DNA of 64,000 nucleotides, taken from the NCBI GenBank assembly GCA_036172665.1, contig CM069877.1, positions 15,272,501 through 15,336,500 on the forward strand, read 5' to 3'. Every line of letters starts with the position of its first letter. Position 1 is the stretch's first letter. Source of the DNA: Prosopocoilus inquinatus. Lineage: Eukaryota; Arthropoda; Insecta; Coleoptera; Lucanidae. Positions 52,314 to 63,886 of the stretch are shown here, in pieces. The translations under genes and the position numbers were made by a program. The notes under the pieces were generated by a model. That model ran no database searches, was not told the origin of the DNA, and saw nothing but the letters and a program-made list of their open reading frames with translations.

Positions 52314-55300
52314 CTAGTTCTTAATTCTAGACCGTAAATTATATCGTGTTTCAACATTAATTGCATCCGAAATATTAGTTTGATTAGTAGCGTTAGTAAC
52401 ATTGATTTCACTATTGCTAACATCATTCGACTGCGGAATGTTAAAAGCAGATAAGGGACAAGAAAGACGTTTGTTGGCATTTGAACTCAATGGTATAATT
52501 TGATTTGAATGACGCCTCATACATTTGCCCTCTTCTGTTTTAACATCGTACATAACATTACCCGATTTCTTAATAATTTCGCCTTTTTGACAAGTTGGAT
52601 TATTCGGTTCACTAAAATCTCTTGCTAAAGTTGACTGACCTACATCAAACGTTTTATTTAGTTTTGAACTTGCACAAGTTTTTACTTCAAACTTACTTTT
52701 AATAATTTTTGATGTTTCCGGTAGTAACAAATCAAATTTTAAACGTAATTTGCGACCAAACATTAAATGTGCTGGACTACAACCAGTAGTTGAATGCTCA
52801 GAGTCTCTATAATCAAACAAAAATTGACATCTATCCAAATCTTTATTTTGCAAATATGCCTTCTTAAGAGCTTGCTTGATGGTTTTTACATTAATTTCAG
52901 CTGCGCCATTACTTGACGGATGGTAAGGGGCAGTAAATAAATGTTTAATTCCATTTTTTAGCATACATTCCGCAAATTCTTGAGAAGAAAAGGGAGGACC
53001 GTTGTCAATCACTACAGTTTCTGGTAAACCAAAACGTGCAAAAAGATTGCGCAAACAAATGATTGTGTGTTGAGCAGTAGTTTTAGTCATTTTAAATATT
53101 TCTTACCATTTAGTTGATGCATCTCTAACTAAAAGATATTTAAAGTTATATATTGGACCTAAAAAATCCATATGCAATCTAGACCAAGGATTATCCGGTC
53201 TGAGCCAAGGACACACAAGAGTTCGTGGTGGACTACTTTTAACTGTGTTACAAATGTCACAATTCTTGCATACATTTTCTATGTCTTTGTCAATTAAGAG
53301 CCACCAGACATAAGATCTAGCTATTGACTTAATTTTATTAATACCTAAGTGACTCTCGTGTAAACTATTTAAAATGTGATTTCTTAATGTTTTCGGAACA
53401 ATTACTCGATAACCCCATAAAAGGCAATTATGTTCTAAATAAATCTGATCCCGCTTCATAAAAAATGGTTTGTAACTATCATTGTCAGACCTATTATCAG
53501 GCCAACCATGTAAGCAGAATCCAGCAATTTTATTCAGAGTTGGATCACGTCTAGTTTCCAATGCTATTTTCTTGTGATCTATCGGTAAGATTTCTTCTAC
53601 ATGAAAAATATGACCAAAATCTTTGCATTCATAGCCGATTTAACAAACTTTATTTCATATTGGTATTGCGACAAAAATATTGCCCATCTTTGTAATCGAC
53701 TAGCCGCCATCTCAGGAATTCCTTTCTTACTTCCAAAAATAGATAAAAGTGGCTTGTGATCGGTAATTAACGTGAATTTTCTTCCCCACAAATATTGATG
53801 GAAATTTTTTAATGCCGAAAATAATGGCTAACGCCTCTTTATCAATTTGGGAGTAATTCTTTTCATTTTTATTTAGAGTGCGGGAGACGAATGCAATTGG
53901 TCTGGAATCTCCGTTTGGGTAAATATGTGAAATAACCGCGCCAAGACCATAAGCACTAGCATCACATGCCAAAGTAATAGGTAACTCCGAATCATCATGT
54001 GTCAACACCTGAGATGACATTAAATCATTTTTAATCAGCGTAAAAGCATTTTGCTCTTCGCGTCCCCATTTCCAGTCAACATTTTTTTGAAGTAAATTAT
54101 ACAAAGTATGTAGTTTAGAACTTAAATTCGGCACAAACTTTGCATAATAATTGATTAAACCCAAGAAAGCTTTTAATTCTGTCACAGTTTCAGGAACTTT
54201 AACCTTTTGAATAGCTTCAATTTTTTCTTTTGACGTATGTAACCCCTCTGCATCTACGTCATATCCTAAATACGTTACTTTATTTAAAGAAAAATTACAT
54301 TTTTCAGCTCTGACTTTCAATCCATTCTTTTCTAAAACGCCAAAAACCTTTTTCAAACGTTCTATATGCTCCTTTTCAGTTTTAGCGGCCACTAAAATGT
54401 CGTCCATGAAAACCTTACTCCATCAATACCGGCAAATAGTTGATCTACAATCTTTTGAGAAATACCTGGTGATGAAGCTACACCATACGGTAACCTGTTA
54501 TACAAAAACAAACCTTTATGAGTGTTTATTGTAACTAATTTTTTTGATTCATCGTCCAGTTCGATTTAGCTTGTGATAAATCGATTGTACTGAAAATTTT
54601 TTCGCCATTTAAAGAAGCAAATCGTTCATCGATTCTCGGCACAGGATATTTATTGACTAACAAAGGTTTATTTATGGTGATTTTAAAATCTCCGCATATA
54701 CGGACGTTACCATTTTTTTTAATAACCGGGACAATAGGAGTTGCCCATTCGCTATATTCCACAGGAGCCAATATTCCAGCATTAACTAAAAAGTCTAACT
54801 CTTTTTCTACTTTACATTTAATCGCAAATGGAAGAGGTATGGCTCTACAAAAAATTGGCACGCAATCATTTTCTATTTGTAATTTAGCTTTAAGATTTTT
54901 GAAAGTACCAATTCCGTCTTGGAAAACACGAGGAAATTCCTTTTGCAACAAATCAGAGATACTGAACATTCCACTACTGATTTTGTTCACGCAAAAATCG
55001 TAACTAATATTAATTTTTAATTTTTTTAGCCATTGACGTCCTAATAGCGGAGCTCCGCCTCCCGGTATTACATACAATCGCAATTTTTTTACTCTCTCCT
55101 TATGAACAACATCTACATTGATAAAACCTTTACATTGTATCGAATTACCTGTATAAGATTTCAATCTAAGCTTAGTTTCCTGCAATTCAATATTTTTAAA
55201 ATGTTTAAAATAAATTTCGTCCGCAATAACAGAGAATTCAGAGCCCGTATCAATTTCCATGTTTAATAGTACATCTTCTATTATAACATTAACTTTTATA

Positions 55301-56238
55301 GGAGGACATTTTTCTATAAAATTTCCAATGTGAAATAAATTATCATCTGAATCTTCATTATTTACGTAAAAGTTTTTCTTTTCTTTTGAGAGATATCCCC
55401 TATTTTTACTTCGATTTCTACAGACCGCAATAACATGTCCTTTTTTACCGCATTCGCGACATATGGCGTTTTTAAAGAAGCATTTTTCGCGCACATGATT
55501 CGTACGACCGCAACACTCACAAAATACCTGTTTCACCTTATGTTGATGTTTTTCGTGTGCCCTCGTCGTTGCTGGCTTTTCCGACGCTCTCCTCGTTGAG
55601 GCGTCCGTTGAACGACGTCCGATGCCCGAACTAGAGGCAGCTCCCGATTTTAACTTGTGCAGAGGCTGCGCCGCTCCCATGGAATTTACATCCTTTTCCG
55701 CTGCTTCTAAACTTACCGCCATTTGTACTGCATTCGCATATGTTAATTTTTTTTCGGCAAATAAGCGTTGTTTAATAACATCGCTTTTTAAACCATACAC
55801 TAACTGATCTCTCAGATATTCGTCCAAATTTGTTTTGAATTCGCATGTTTTTGCCAAATTTTTTAAGGCAGCAGTATACTGGCTTATCGTTTCATTAGTT
55901 TCTTGCCTACGTAAACGAAATTTATACCTTTCAGCATAAATCGACGGTGCAGGCTCCAGGTGATTCTGAACAATGCCCACTAAACTATTATAAGTTTTAT
56001 CTGAATGTTTGTCTGGATCACACAAATCAGTCATTAATTCGTAAGTTTCATCACCCACTAGGGTTAATAAAATCGACTTTTTGTCTTCTTCTTTAACGTG
56101 ATTTGCAATGAAAAATTGCTCCAAACGTGCGATATAGGTGGACCAGTTTTTTGATCCAATTTGAAACTCGTTGATTTTGCCAATCGACATTTTATTTGCA
56201 TTTAAATTTATTACTTTTTTTGTAACTTTAAAAAGCAC
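52314..56238 (-). pseudogene. Gypsy gag-pol, frameshifted
   Basis: The frame 56238-54535 gives gag (SIGKINEFQIGSKNWSTYI near the start), two zinc knuckles (CECCGRTNHVREKC and CRECGKKGHVIAVC, near 55430-55530), the protease active site EIDTGSEFSVI (near 55230-55260) and the start of RT (VRICGDFK, FSTIDLSQAK). Then 54407-53727 gives MDDILVAAKT (the catalytic DD), LGLINYYAKF and an RNase H with ACDASAYGLGAV. 53791-53597 continues RNase H, 53561-53103 has the integrase HHCC domain (CKNCDIC) and LHMDFLGP, and 53090-52314 has the DNGPPF and AE core of integrase. Breaks lie near 54410-54535, 53800, 53580 and 53095. Near-identical LTRs make so many breaks surprising. Confidence 0.9.
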
Positions 56239-56276
56239 TGTTACTGCACTTGCACAAACACATTTTTACTAAATTG

Positions 56277-56299
56277 CGAATTTTAATCCTCGTCGCCAC
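56277..56299 (-). other. Gypsy primer-binding site
   Basis: Directly inside the 5' LTR, the minus strand reads TGGCGACGAGGATTAAAATT. TGG complements a tRNA CCA end. The primer tRNA was not identified. Confidence 0.6.
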
Positions 56300-56475
56300 T
56301 GTTGTAAATTTGTTTATGTATTTATTTTAAAGAATATTTGTGGTCGGGGTAATACAAAGACCAGAGCTGGGACGATACTGAATTTATTTCTCTTGTAAAC
56401 AACTCACAAGTGGGAATAAGAAATTAACACTTATCTTTTCATGAATTAACAAAAACTTATTTAACCATCCTAACA
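56300..56475 (-). repeat. Gypsy LTR, 5' copy
   Basis: 176 bases, matching 52070-52246 except for a T for C in GTATTTATTT and one missing T near its end. It should hold the element's promoter, which I cannot pinpoint. Confidence 0.95.
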
Positions 56476-56629
56476 CCATCTTTAGAGTGGAAAACGTGCT
56501 TTAGAAATTGGTTCGAGCGTATACAAAAGTGTATTGACGTCAAAGGCGAAATTTCATATACGTTTTTTTCATACCGTTTCCAGAAACTTTTCCAGCAGCC
56601 CACGTAGAAACACCGACTGGAAAGCATCT

Positions 56630-57300
56630 TACGTCATTGCGTTGCAATTCAAACTTAAAAAAAATTAATAACGTTACAAAAATCTCGATTTTCTTTGGAC
56701 ATGTTCCGATTTTTCAAAGACAACGTCCCAGTTTACGAAACTCAGAAGTTTGCAACCCTATCCGAAGCTTCGCAAGTCTGATTATGTCTAAACACGCAAA
56801 TCTGGAAATATACCTCGGCCACGACAATCGAATCTTGAAATGCACCTCAGCTAATAGAGCATAAGTCCCTTACTAATGAAGTAATCCGACAATATTTTGA
56901 AAAGAAATAAAATAAAATCTAAAATAATTTCAAAATTTGATGAAACGTAAGTTTATTGTAACCGAATCATTATTTCATTAACAATTATTGAAATTAGTGA
57001 AGGAATGCGTTTAAAAGTTTTCCGCCAGAAGGTGGAGCCAAAACGGCGGTGAAAATTTGTACTTTGATAAACCACGAATGAGTTTAACTAACTTGCTGAC
57101 ATCTAATGGCAACAAATGTACCCACTAACTGCAAAGTGCAAAACTATGCGTTTTCTAATAAATCTGATTATTCTCCGCTAGACAAATTCAAAACAAAATT
57201 AGAAGTTGGCAACCCTTCCCGAAGCATCTCAAGCCTGATTGCTTCTAAATACGCGAATGTTGAAATGTACCATTGGGTGCAAATAAAAGTAAACAATTCC
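56630..57300 (+). repeat. Decayed ~420-460-bp tandem family, left copies
   Basis: Blocks CATTGCGTTGCAATTCAAAC, GGACATGTTCCGATTTTTCA, TTTGCAACCCTATCCGAAGC and CTCGGCCACGACAATCGAAT are found from 56633 on. Part of them recurs at about 57180-57280 (TTGGCAACCCTTCCCGAAGC and so on), and again to the right of the foldback element at 58923-59720. No ORF is credible. Confidence 0.6.
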
Positions 57301-57465
57301 TAAGGATATTTTGCTTTATTTTAGTTTTGTAAAACCAGCTTCAGTATATTTTTTAACAAATATTTATGACAATCAAGTGACATTAGTCAGTTACGAAGAT
57401 TTGGTAAATCAAAGTCAGACATACAATTGCGAGAAAAATCGTTTTCTTTTCTTTGTACCCAATGG

Positions 57466-58922
57466 TACAGTTGCGGCCTTTGAAAACTGATACACTTGGA
57501 CAAATACAATATTTCGGCGGTGTAAACTGATCCTAAATCTGAAGTTTCTAAACGTCACTTAAATTAAGGCAATCGATCTCTGTCTAAAGACACAGGGGGC
57601 GTTTACGGAAAGTCCAATCCGATTAACCCGAGTAGAAAAGAGTGAGAGAGACCGCATAGATGTCGTGCGCGGAAGAGTGAGAAAAATAATGATCGGATTA
57701 ATCGGATTAGAATTTCCGTAAACGCCTAGGTACTGCCATCATATGTTTTTGACATGCGACAGTGGGTATTTGACCTTGAACAAATTATTTGTCAAAAATG
57801 ACAAACTGGAATATTATATGTAAATCAAAACGAAAAATAACGCAAAATAGTTTCAATTTTCATTTTATTGAGACAAAGTATAAATTTATAGTAAAACTAA
57901 GCGACTACGAAGCAATATGACGTAATAAATGGGAAGGTTCTGCTTTTAAAGTATCTTTTTTGTCAGGTATTACCTACGGTTTTTTGGACTGGGTCCTAAA
58001 CCTCATTTTTATCCTAAATGCTTATGAAATTCTCTAAATCCAATTATTTCCCAAGTCCGATTATCTAGAGCCTAATAGCTTACCCATGGAACGTGATGGA
58101 AAATTACAATCAGTCCACAATTTTTAATTTGAAAGTTAACATCTAAATTATCGAAATTTCTGTTTATATGGTCCACTGTTTAAAGATTTATGCCTTGAAA
58201 TAGTTTCGGGATTTAAGTAAACTTTAATATTTTACCTGCAAAGTTTCTAAGTTTCTAAGTTTTGGTTTTTGGTTACTTTTTCGGTTTATCTTGTGATATT
58301 CGCACCGTTAACGTGTAGATTTATTGTAAAATTATTCCTTGTTTATTGAAAAATTATTCTTGTCGTCAATAAAATAGAAATTAAAATGATTTGCGTTATA
58401 TTTGCGTCTGATTTACGTAAAATTCTCAGTTTGTCATTTTTGACAACCCGCTTGTTCAAGGTCAAATACCCATTGTCAAGTGTCAAAACCATATGATGGC
58501 AGTACCTGTGTCCTTAGACAGAGATCGAGTGCCTTAACTTAAATCACTCTATCTTGCTATGGATCTGTCAAATTTGACACTGACATCAAAATGATAGATG
58601 AAGGCTTGATACACACTTTGAAAAATTACGAATTTTTGATTTTAGCTGCTTTCTTTCGCCTAAAAGTTTGAATCGTGTTTCGAATAGTTTGGACCTGAAT
58701 TTCGTAGTTGTTGCAATAAAACACCTGACTTGGATTTTTTATTGACAGTCCATTTGTAAATAACCACAATTCAATCCAAACTTGTTTTAAAAATAGAGAG
58801 ATTCAAAGAAAAGAATGACTATTTTTGAATCAAAACACGTTTGGATTAAAATTATTTGAGAGAAAGAAAGCACCTATTGATGCCAATTCTCAGTGTACCA
58901 GTTGTCAAGGGCCGCAACTGTA
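57466..58922. mobile_element. Second two-tier foldback element
   Basis: The outer ends are TACAGTTGCGGCCTTTGAAA (57466 on) and, inverted, TACAGTTGCGGCCCTTGACA (ending 58922). An inner inverted pair includes CGATCTCTGTCTAA (about 57575) with its inverse at about 58514-58527, then GGTACTGCCATCATATG and AGGTCAAATACCCA/TGGGTATTTGACCT. Similarity continues for about 280 bases per arm up to about 57900 and 58320. No ORF. The layout (outer short pair, inner long arms, about 1.45 kb) is strikingly like 20426-21879. A MITE is inserted in the left arm. Confidence 0.7.
57598..57731. repeat. MITE inserted in the left arm of the foldback element
   Basis: Ends GGGCGTTTACGGAAA and, inverted, AGGCGTTTACGGAAA. 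Inside these, AATCCGATTAA is mirrored by TTAATCGGATT. The right arm of the host element lacks this segment (it reads ACACAGGTACTGCC straight through), which proves insertion. AGG is present on both sides of the insertion as a possible 3-base duplication. Confidence 0.75.
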
Positions 58923-59720
58923 GCTCGACCACGACATTCGAATCTTGAAACGCACCTCAGACAGTATAGGCCCTCTACTAATGGAATTATCAATATTTTC
59001 AGAGAAATAACGTGATGCCTCTAGGCAATTAGTGAACGGCAACGTTGCTTTTCGAAAAGTCTTTAATTAAACAACAATTTACCAGTGTTTGTAATTGGAG
59101 ATAGCAAAATATTAAAATATATAATTGTTGGAATATTATGAGTACAGTCTACAGTCGGCAGTTACAGTATTATTAAGTTTTAGTATATAGCGAGTAAATT
59201 ATTGCGTTGCAAATCTAAATTTTAAAAAAAATCTTTTAATAAAGGTTTAAAAGTCTCAATTTGTTTGGGCATGTCCCGATTTTTCAAAAACGATGGCCCG
59301 ATTAACGAAACTTATTAATTGGCAAACCTACTCGAAATGTACCTCGGCCACGGTATGCGATTTTTGAAACGTACCTCAGCCATATCATAAGCGCGGTATT
59401 AACAGCGTTATCAGTTACTATTTTCAAAGAAGTGGAATAATGTCTGTAGGCGGAAACGTTGCCTTTCGAATTGTAATTGTAATTAATTATACAATTTGAC
59501 AGTTCAGAGTGATAAGAAAATATTAAATTTATCGTTCGCATATTCATAGACTTTTGAAGAAGAATATAGTTTACAGTCGGCACTTACAGCATTCAGTTTT
59601 AAGTGGTTTGTAAGTACGTTATTGTGTTGTAAATCCAACATTCTTTTCTATTTTTTTTTTTAATAAAGTTTTAAATGGTTCCGCATTTTTGGACATGTTG
59701 ATAAATGTAAATGTAGAGCG
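58923..59720 (+). repeat. Decayed ~420-bp tandem family, right copies
   Basis: Two copies of about 418-421 bases follow each other. Marker blocks are CTCGACCACGACATTCGAAT (58923) and CTCGGCCACGGTATGCGATT (59343), GGCAACGTTGC (59038) and GGAAACGTTGC (59452), and ATTGCGTTGCAAATCTAAAT (59201) and ATTGTGTTGTAAATCCAACA (59619). They share markers with 56630-57300. Confidence 0.65.
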
Positions 59721-60038
59721 AGAAAATCTGAGGTTCTAAACTGAAACACTTCGTGTTCAGGTTAGTGATGTTTTTCTATCTATCCTTGTCGCACAATAAT
59801 CTCATCTAGGAATAAAAAAACACAGTCGAAAGTTTGTTAATCAATAATATAACCTAAAACATTTTTGACTAGACAGTCGGCCGTAAACTACTACCATCGC
59901 AGTAAACAGAATTCCCTAACAGTGTTGATTTCCTTGTTGCTCTTGTGACATTTGTATTTGTTAACTTTGTTACACAATTAACTTCGAATGGGAATGGGAT
60001 AGCATTACTTGAACACGTAAGTAAGTGTGTTGATTTAA
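59721..60038. other. Non-coding spacer
   Basis: No gene or repeat is recognised. A frame at 59869-60057 (-) has no motif. Confidence 0.25.
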
Positions 60039-60457
60039 AGGTATTTTTCGCGACCAACCGGTTACGTGTGGTTAGGCGAAGTAAGTAACCACTGCATTTT
60101 TGTGAGTTACTGGTAATTGTTGATATGACGTCACGTATGTTACTCCGGTTACTATTTTCCTAACCTGGTCAGAGAGTTGTGGAATATTGCTGACTCTCTC
60201 TTATTCCGTAGTTCTACACAGAACCGTGGTTCTGCGTGTTAACCTCAACTTGATTCAATCACAACTTTTTCTTGTAATAGTTAAATACACAATTCATGGT
60301 TGGACTGGTGTCAAATTTTAAAATGCAACCGTCAGAAAGCCCGTAACCGTAACCGTTTCATATTGGCGAATCTTACTAACCGTGACGTATTCTCGTCACC
60401 GTGAGGTCACTACTACTAACCATGCTATTCGTAACCGGTTAGTCGCGAAAAATACCT
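60039..60457. repeat. MITE with 28-bp inverted ends
   Basis: AGGTATTTTTCGCGACCAAC followed by CGGTTACG (60039-60066) is mirrored at 60430-60457 with one change. The interior is rich in further GTAACCGGTTA and GGTTACT-like motifs. About 419 bases, no ORF. Target duplication not resolved. Confidence 0.75.
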
Positions 60458-61238
60458 TATACTCACCTTACAGAAAATCACGGTGTGGCTAACATCTAGC
60501 GAAAGTTTTGTGAAGGTCCCTACAATAAGGAAAACATTGGAATGCCATTTGGTTAACCTATAAAAGACATTAAATTGAAATGTTTGTTTATGAGTTTTGT
60601 AACGCTTAATGTACACACAATATTAAAACTTACAAAGAACATTAATGGATCGAATATAACAAGTTATACTGAACAAAATTAATGACACCTGTGTGTTTTT
60701 TCTTATTGAAAGCGCCATCTGTTGGTTACTGATTTTCGCGAATAGTAAAAACGTGCACGCCGAATGCACTCTGCAACGATACAGAAAATACTTAAAGAGG
60801 GGCCTCTAAATGGAACTGCGGATGGGGACTCTCAAGTGCTAAATCCGCCACTGGATGACGCTTTTAATAAAGAAAACACACAGCTGTCATTCAATATAAC
60901 AGCTCTTATTCGACCCATATTAATGTTTATATTGCTGGTATGATTATTACAAAAGCACATAAGAACATTTACTCGTCTGAAAGCTCACGCACAAGCTATT
61001 CACTTTTATGTTTCTTGTAGGTCAGCCAATGTTTACCTCGTTTACCCTTCGCAAGTGTCAGCCACTCCACGATTTTCTGGAATTGTTTCTGCAGATCGAA
61101 ACTCCCGCTAGTAAATGTTATAAACGATTTAATATTCTTTATCCTTACCATTACCAACCATGATAAGTATTCTTGCAAATCATTAATGTTATATGCTGTG
61201 GTTTATTGAAATGGACGATTGTGTACTTTATTCTTTAT
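60458..61238. other. Non-coding region with a possible hAT-type end
   Basis: Near 60839-60856 the inverse strand reads CATCCAGTGGCGGATTTAG, whose CAGTGGCGGATTTAG core is a common hAT-type end in animal genomes, and a GAGGGGCCTCT stretch (60797-60807) lies 30 bases away. Only one end is visible, so it is a relic. No gene. Confidence 0.35.
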
Positions 61239-61679
61239 TCAATTAACGACTACACTTTTAACAACGTTTTCAATTAGAAACTGCATTTTTAGTAACTCAC
61301 TTCCACGCCCCGCGCTGACTGCCCCTGCTCCCTTCACAGGCTCCTGGTTGCCAACACCTTCCCTTCTTAAATGAGACACATAGTCCTGGAAGCGCCTGGG
61401 AAGATGCCTAGTACGTGTAGCTCTTGCAGGTTGTTCTTGTCGTGGTGATGCCACCGGTGTTGGTGGTGCTTGCTCTGGCTTTGTACCTCCTAGCTCCAAT
61501 GGGTCTGCCACATTCCTGGAAGGCTTGATAAACTGCGGTTCGAACGAGTCCAATGGGATGTTCAAGGGAATATGGGGTTTTAAAGCTTTTTGTTCTAGTA
61601 CAAAATATCTATGTTTATTCTTGTTGACATGCATTCTCACTAACTTGTCACTTCCATTTTGCAGTAATACATTGAACAT
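61239..61679 (-). pseudogene. Gypsy integrase C-terminus, part after the SINE
   Basis: A minus-strand frame that starts FNVLLQNGSDKLVRMHVNKN, the usual C-terminal integrase segment of Ty3/gypsy proteins, and continues into a proline- and arginine-rich tail (PEQAPPTPVASP, RATRTRHLPRRF) at the end of the polyprotein. The upstream portion lies at 61971-62220, beyond the SINE, on the same strand. Together they represent only the last 150-250 residues of a gypsy pol, different from the element at 52070-56475. Confidence 0.7.
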
Positions 61680-61683
61680 TTAA

Positions 61684-61968
61684 CGCCTGAACGGTCCAGT
61701 GGTAAGGGACCGGCCTTGCAATCGTAAGGTCGTGGGTTCGCATCCGCTCGAGATAATTCTCGAGGGTTGTTACTCACTTCAGGTACCCTTTAGTGTTGGG
61801 GAGAGAAAATTCGACACTACTTCCCCTTCAACGGCGAGGAGGTTTGGAAGTAACAAAGCCATGGAACACTTTACACACACAAAAAATTACACTTGTCTGC
61901 TGCTGAGGTCCTGACAAGTCTATGACTTAGGACCCCGTTGAGCAAAACACCACAGATAAAAAAAATTA
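61684..61968 (+). mobile_element. tRNA-derived SINE, copy 2
   Basis: A-box-like CAGTGGTAAGGG (61697-61708) and B-box-like GTGGGTTCGCATCC (61732-61745), then the same body as at 3439-3716 (for example GTTACTCACTTCAGGTACCC and ATGGAACACTTTACACACAC). It ends CAGATAAAAAAAATT. It interrupts a gypsy integrase fragment. The match to copy 1 extends over about 270 bases with moderate divergence. Confidence 0.8.
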
Positions 61969-61970
61969 CT

Positions 61971-62220
61971 CTTCCAACTCTCTCGATAATTTGTCCTGGA
62001 GCACTTTTCCATTTGTTCTGGCTGTGTGTTTGAGCATACACTGCGTCGTCTGGTTTTAAAGAACCTGCAGGGGTCTTCAGCTCTACACGATGAGTCTGAT
62101 GCACTTCTGGTCGAAGTAAATCTAGCACTGTCCTAGCTGGTCTTCCGAGCATGAGTTTTGCTGGAGATTTGCTTCCTGGAGCATTGTGATTTGGGGTAGT
62201 TCTGCAAGTTCTCAAAAAGT
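61971..62220 (-). pseudogene. Gypsy integrase fragment, part before the SINE
   Basis: A minus-strand frame with a RTTPNHNAPGSKSPAKLMLG segment, then RPARTVLDLLRP and VYAQTHSQNKWKSAPGQIIE. This is the region between the integrase core and its C-terminal domain in Ty3/gypsy elements. It ends at the SINE. On its upstream side (about 62220) LINE-F begins, so the rest of the polyprotein has been lost or displaced. Confidence 0.75.
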
Positions 62221-62221
62221 A

Positions 62222-63886
62222 TTTGAAGCGGCAGATCCAGAGCTTAAATTGACACAATTTTACTCCATTTTTCAAAAACAGTTCAATATAAATTTTCCGG
62301 TTAAATGTAAAACCCGAGTAACTTCGAAAACTTGGTTAACTAAAGGCATTGTTATATCATCAAATACGAAGAGAACCCTTTTCCGTACTCTTTGCTTCTT
62401 TCCGAATACCACTCTTCAAGAGTATTATAAAAAATATTCAAGAATTTTTAATCGAGTAGTAAAAGCCGCCAATAAGATGCATTATGATAAGCTAATTCAA
62501 AATTCTAACAACATTATCAAAACTTCGTCGAACGTTATTAAAAACGAACTTGGTCACTTGGATAATATGGGATCACCAACAGAGCTCATGGTCGACGGTC
62601 AAATCGTATCTTCCTCTGAAACTATCAGTAATCATTTTAATAACTACTTTGTCTCAACTCAGAATAATATACCTCATAATAAGTTAAACACAGATGATTG
62701 TCTTAAAAAATTACGCAATTTCAAAACTAATTGCAGTAAGAATGAAATCAAACATATTGTTATATCATTGAGAAATACGAAGGCTTTTGGGATCGACGAC
62801 ATTCCCATAATAGTATATAAATATACAATTGAACTAATAGTTGATGTTCTTGTAAATATGATTAATTCTTGTTTTGAAACGGGTATATATCCTACGCACT
62901 TTAAAATATCTAAAATAATACCAGTACACAAAAAATTAAATAAAACGGATATTACGAATTATAGGCCAATAGCTATTCTTCCTGCTCTTTCAAAAATATA
63001 CGAAACTGCAATAAAAAACCGTCTTGTTGGTTTCTTTGAAAAATATAAACTTATAGATAATACACAGCATGGTTTTCGCTCGGGAAGATCCACTGTCACG
63101 GTTTTAAATAATATCTTGTCAAATATATATTCTCTTGTTAATGAAAAAATGCTGGTAGCTAGCCTGAACTGCGACCTTTCTAAAGCATTTGATCTTGTGG
63201 ATCATAACATTCTATTACAAAAATTATCTTTCTACGGTATTAAAGGGAACGCGTTAGATTTATTTGAATCGTATTTAAGTAACAGGCGCCAATTTACTGA
63301 AATCATAAATAAAGAAAATGGGAAAGCTACTCATTCAAGTACACTGGATATTAACAGGGGTGTGCCACAGGGTTCAGTCTTAGGCCCTATTCTTTTCTCA
63401 ATCTTCATGAATGATCTCGCGGCTAATGTAGACAGCATGCTTACTTTGTATGCTGACGATACAAGTGCATGTGTATCAGCCGAAAATAAAGCCTCCTTGA
63501 AAGCTAAAGTGGAAAAAACATTGCAGGAACTTGTTGCATGGTTTACTGCTAACAGATTAAAAATTAACGTAGATAAAACAAATGTGGTAGTTTTTCCACT
63601 CCACAAATTTGACTCATTTTCAGTATTACATGTGAATCTTAAACTTAGCGCCTTACGTGCAAGTAGCTTTCTGGGTTTGGTTGTCGACGGCGAACTCTGT
63701 TGGAAAGATCACTTTTATAAAATTAATACTAAACTTAATGAAGCAATTTTTGCCATGAGACGGCTTAAACCTATTTGTAATCAGTGGTCACTATTATCAG
63801 TTTATCACGGATACTTCGAATCAATAGCCCGTTATGCTTTACTATACTGGGGTAATCGCTTTAACTTTAAAAAAGTTAAAAGTTAA
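62222..63886 (+). pseudogene. LINE-F ORF2 reverse transcriptase
   Basis: About 550 codons are open without a stop; the first ATG at 62186 belongs to the gypsy side and is not a real start. Before the RT there is the connector region (SKTWLTKGIVISSNTKRTL). RT motifs are KAFGIDDIPI, NYRPIAILPALSKIYE, QHGFRSGRSTVTVLNN, catalytic DLSKAFDLVDHN (near 63172-63207), GVPQGSVLGPILFSIFMNDL (near 63360-63420) and LYADDTSACV (near 63447-63475), all intact. The frame is ended by an AAAGTTAAAAGTTAAAAGTT run at 63871-63890 (a small tandem expansion), after which the remaining C-terminus is in another frame. The endonuclease is missing. Confidence 0.85.

Larger units (their letters stand above)
52070..56475 (-). 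mobile_element. Ty3/gypsy LTR retrotransposon with 177-bp LTRs
   Basis: The short LTRs (52070-52246 and 56300-56475) start TGTTGTAAATTTG and end CATCCTAACA. They are almost identical (a C/T change and a one-base indel). The target-site duplication is CCATC (52065-52069 and 56476-56480). Gag-pol is on the minus strand. The insertion is young by LTR comparison yet the coding frame is broken in several places. Domain order PR-RT-RH-INT places it in Ty3/gypsy; a Mag-like lineage is suspected from the short LTR and the zinc-knuckle gag. No env. Confidence 0.95.
51063..56604 (+). mobile_element. Mariner element, split by a gypsy insertion
   Basis: The inverted ends CGTGGGCTGCTGGAAAA (51063 on; its inverse ends at 56604) are flanked by TA (51061-51062 and 56605-56606). 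Mariner sequence is 51063-52069 and 56476-56604. The transposase frame runs into the gypsy LTR and resumes after it, so the intact element was about 1.13 kb. It carries an inactive transposase. Confidence 0.9.
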
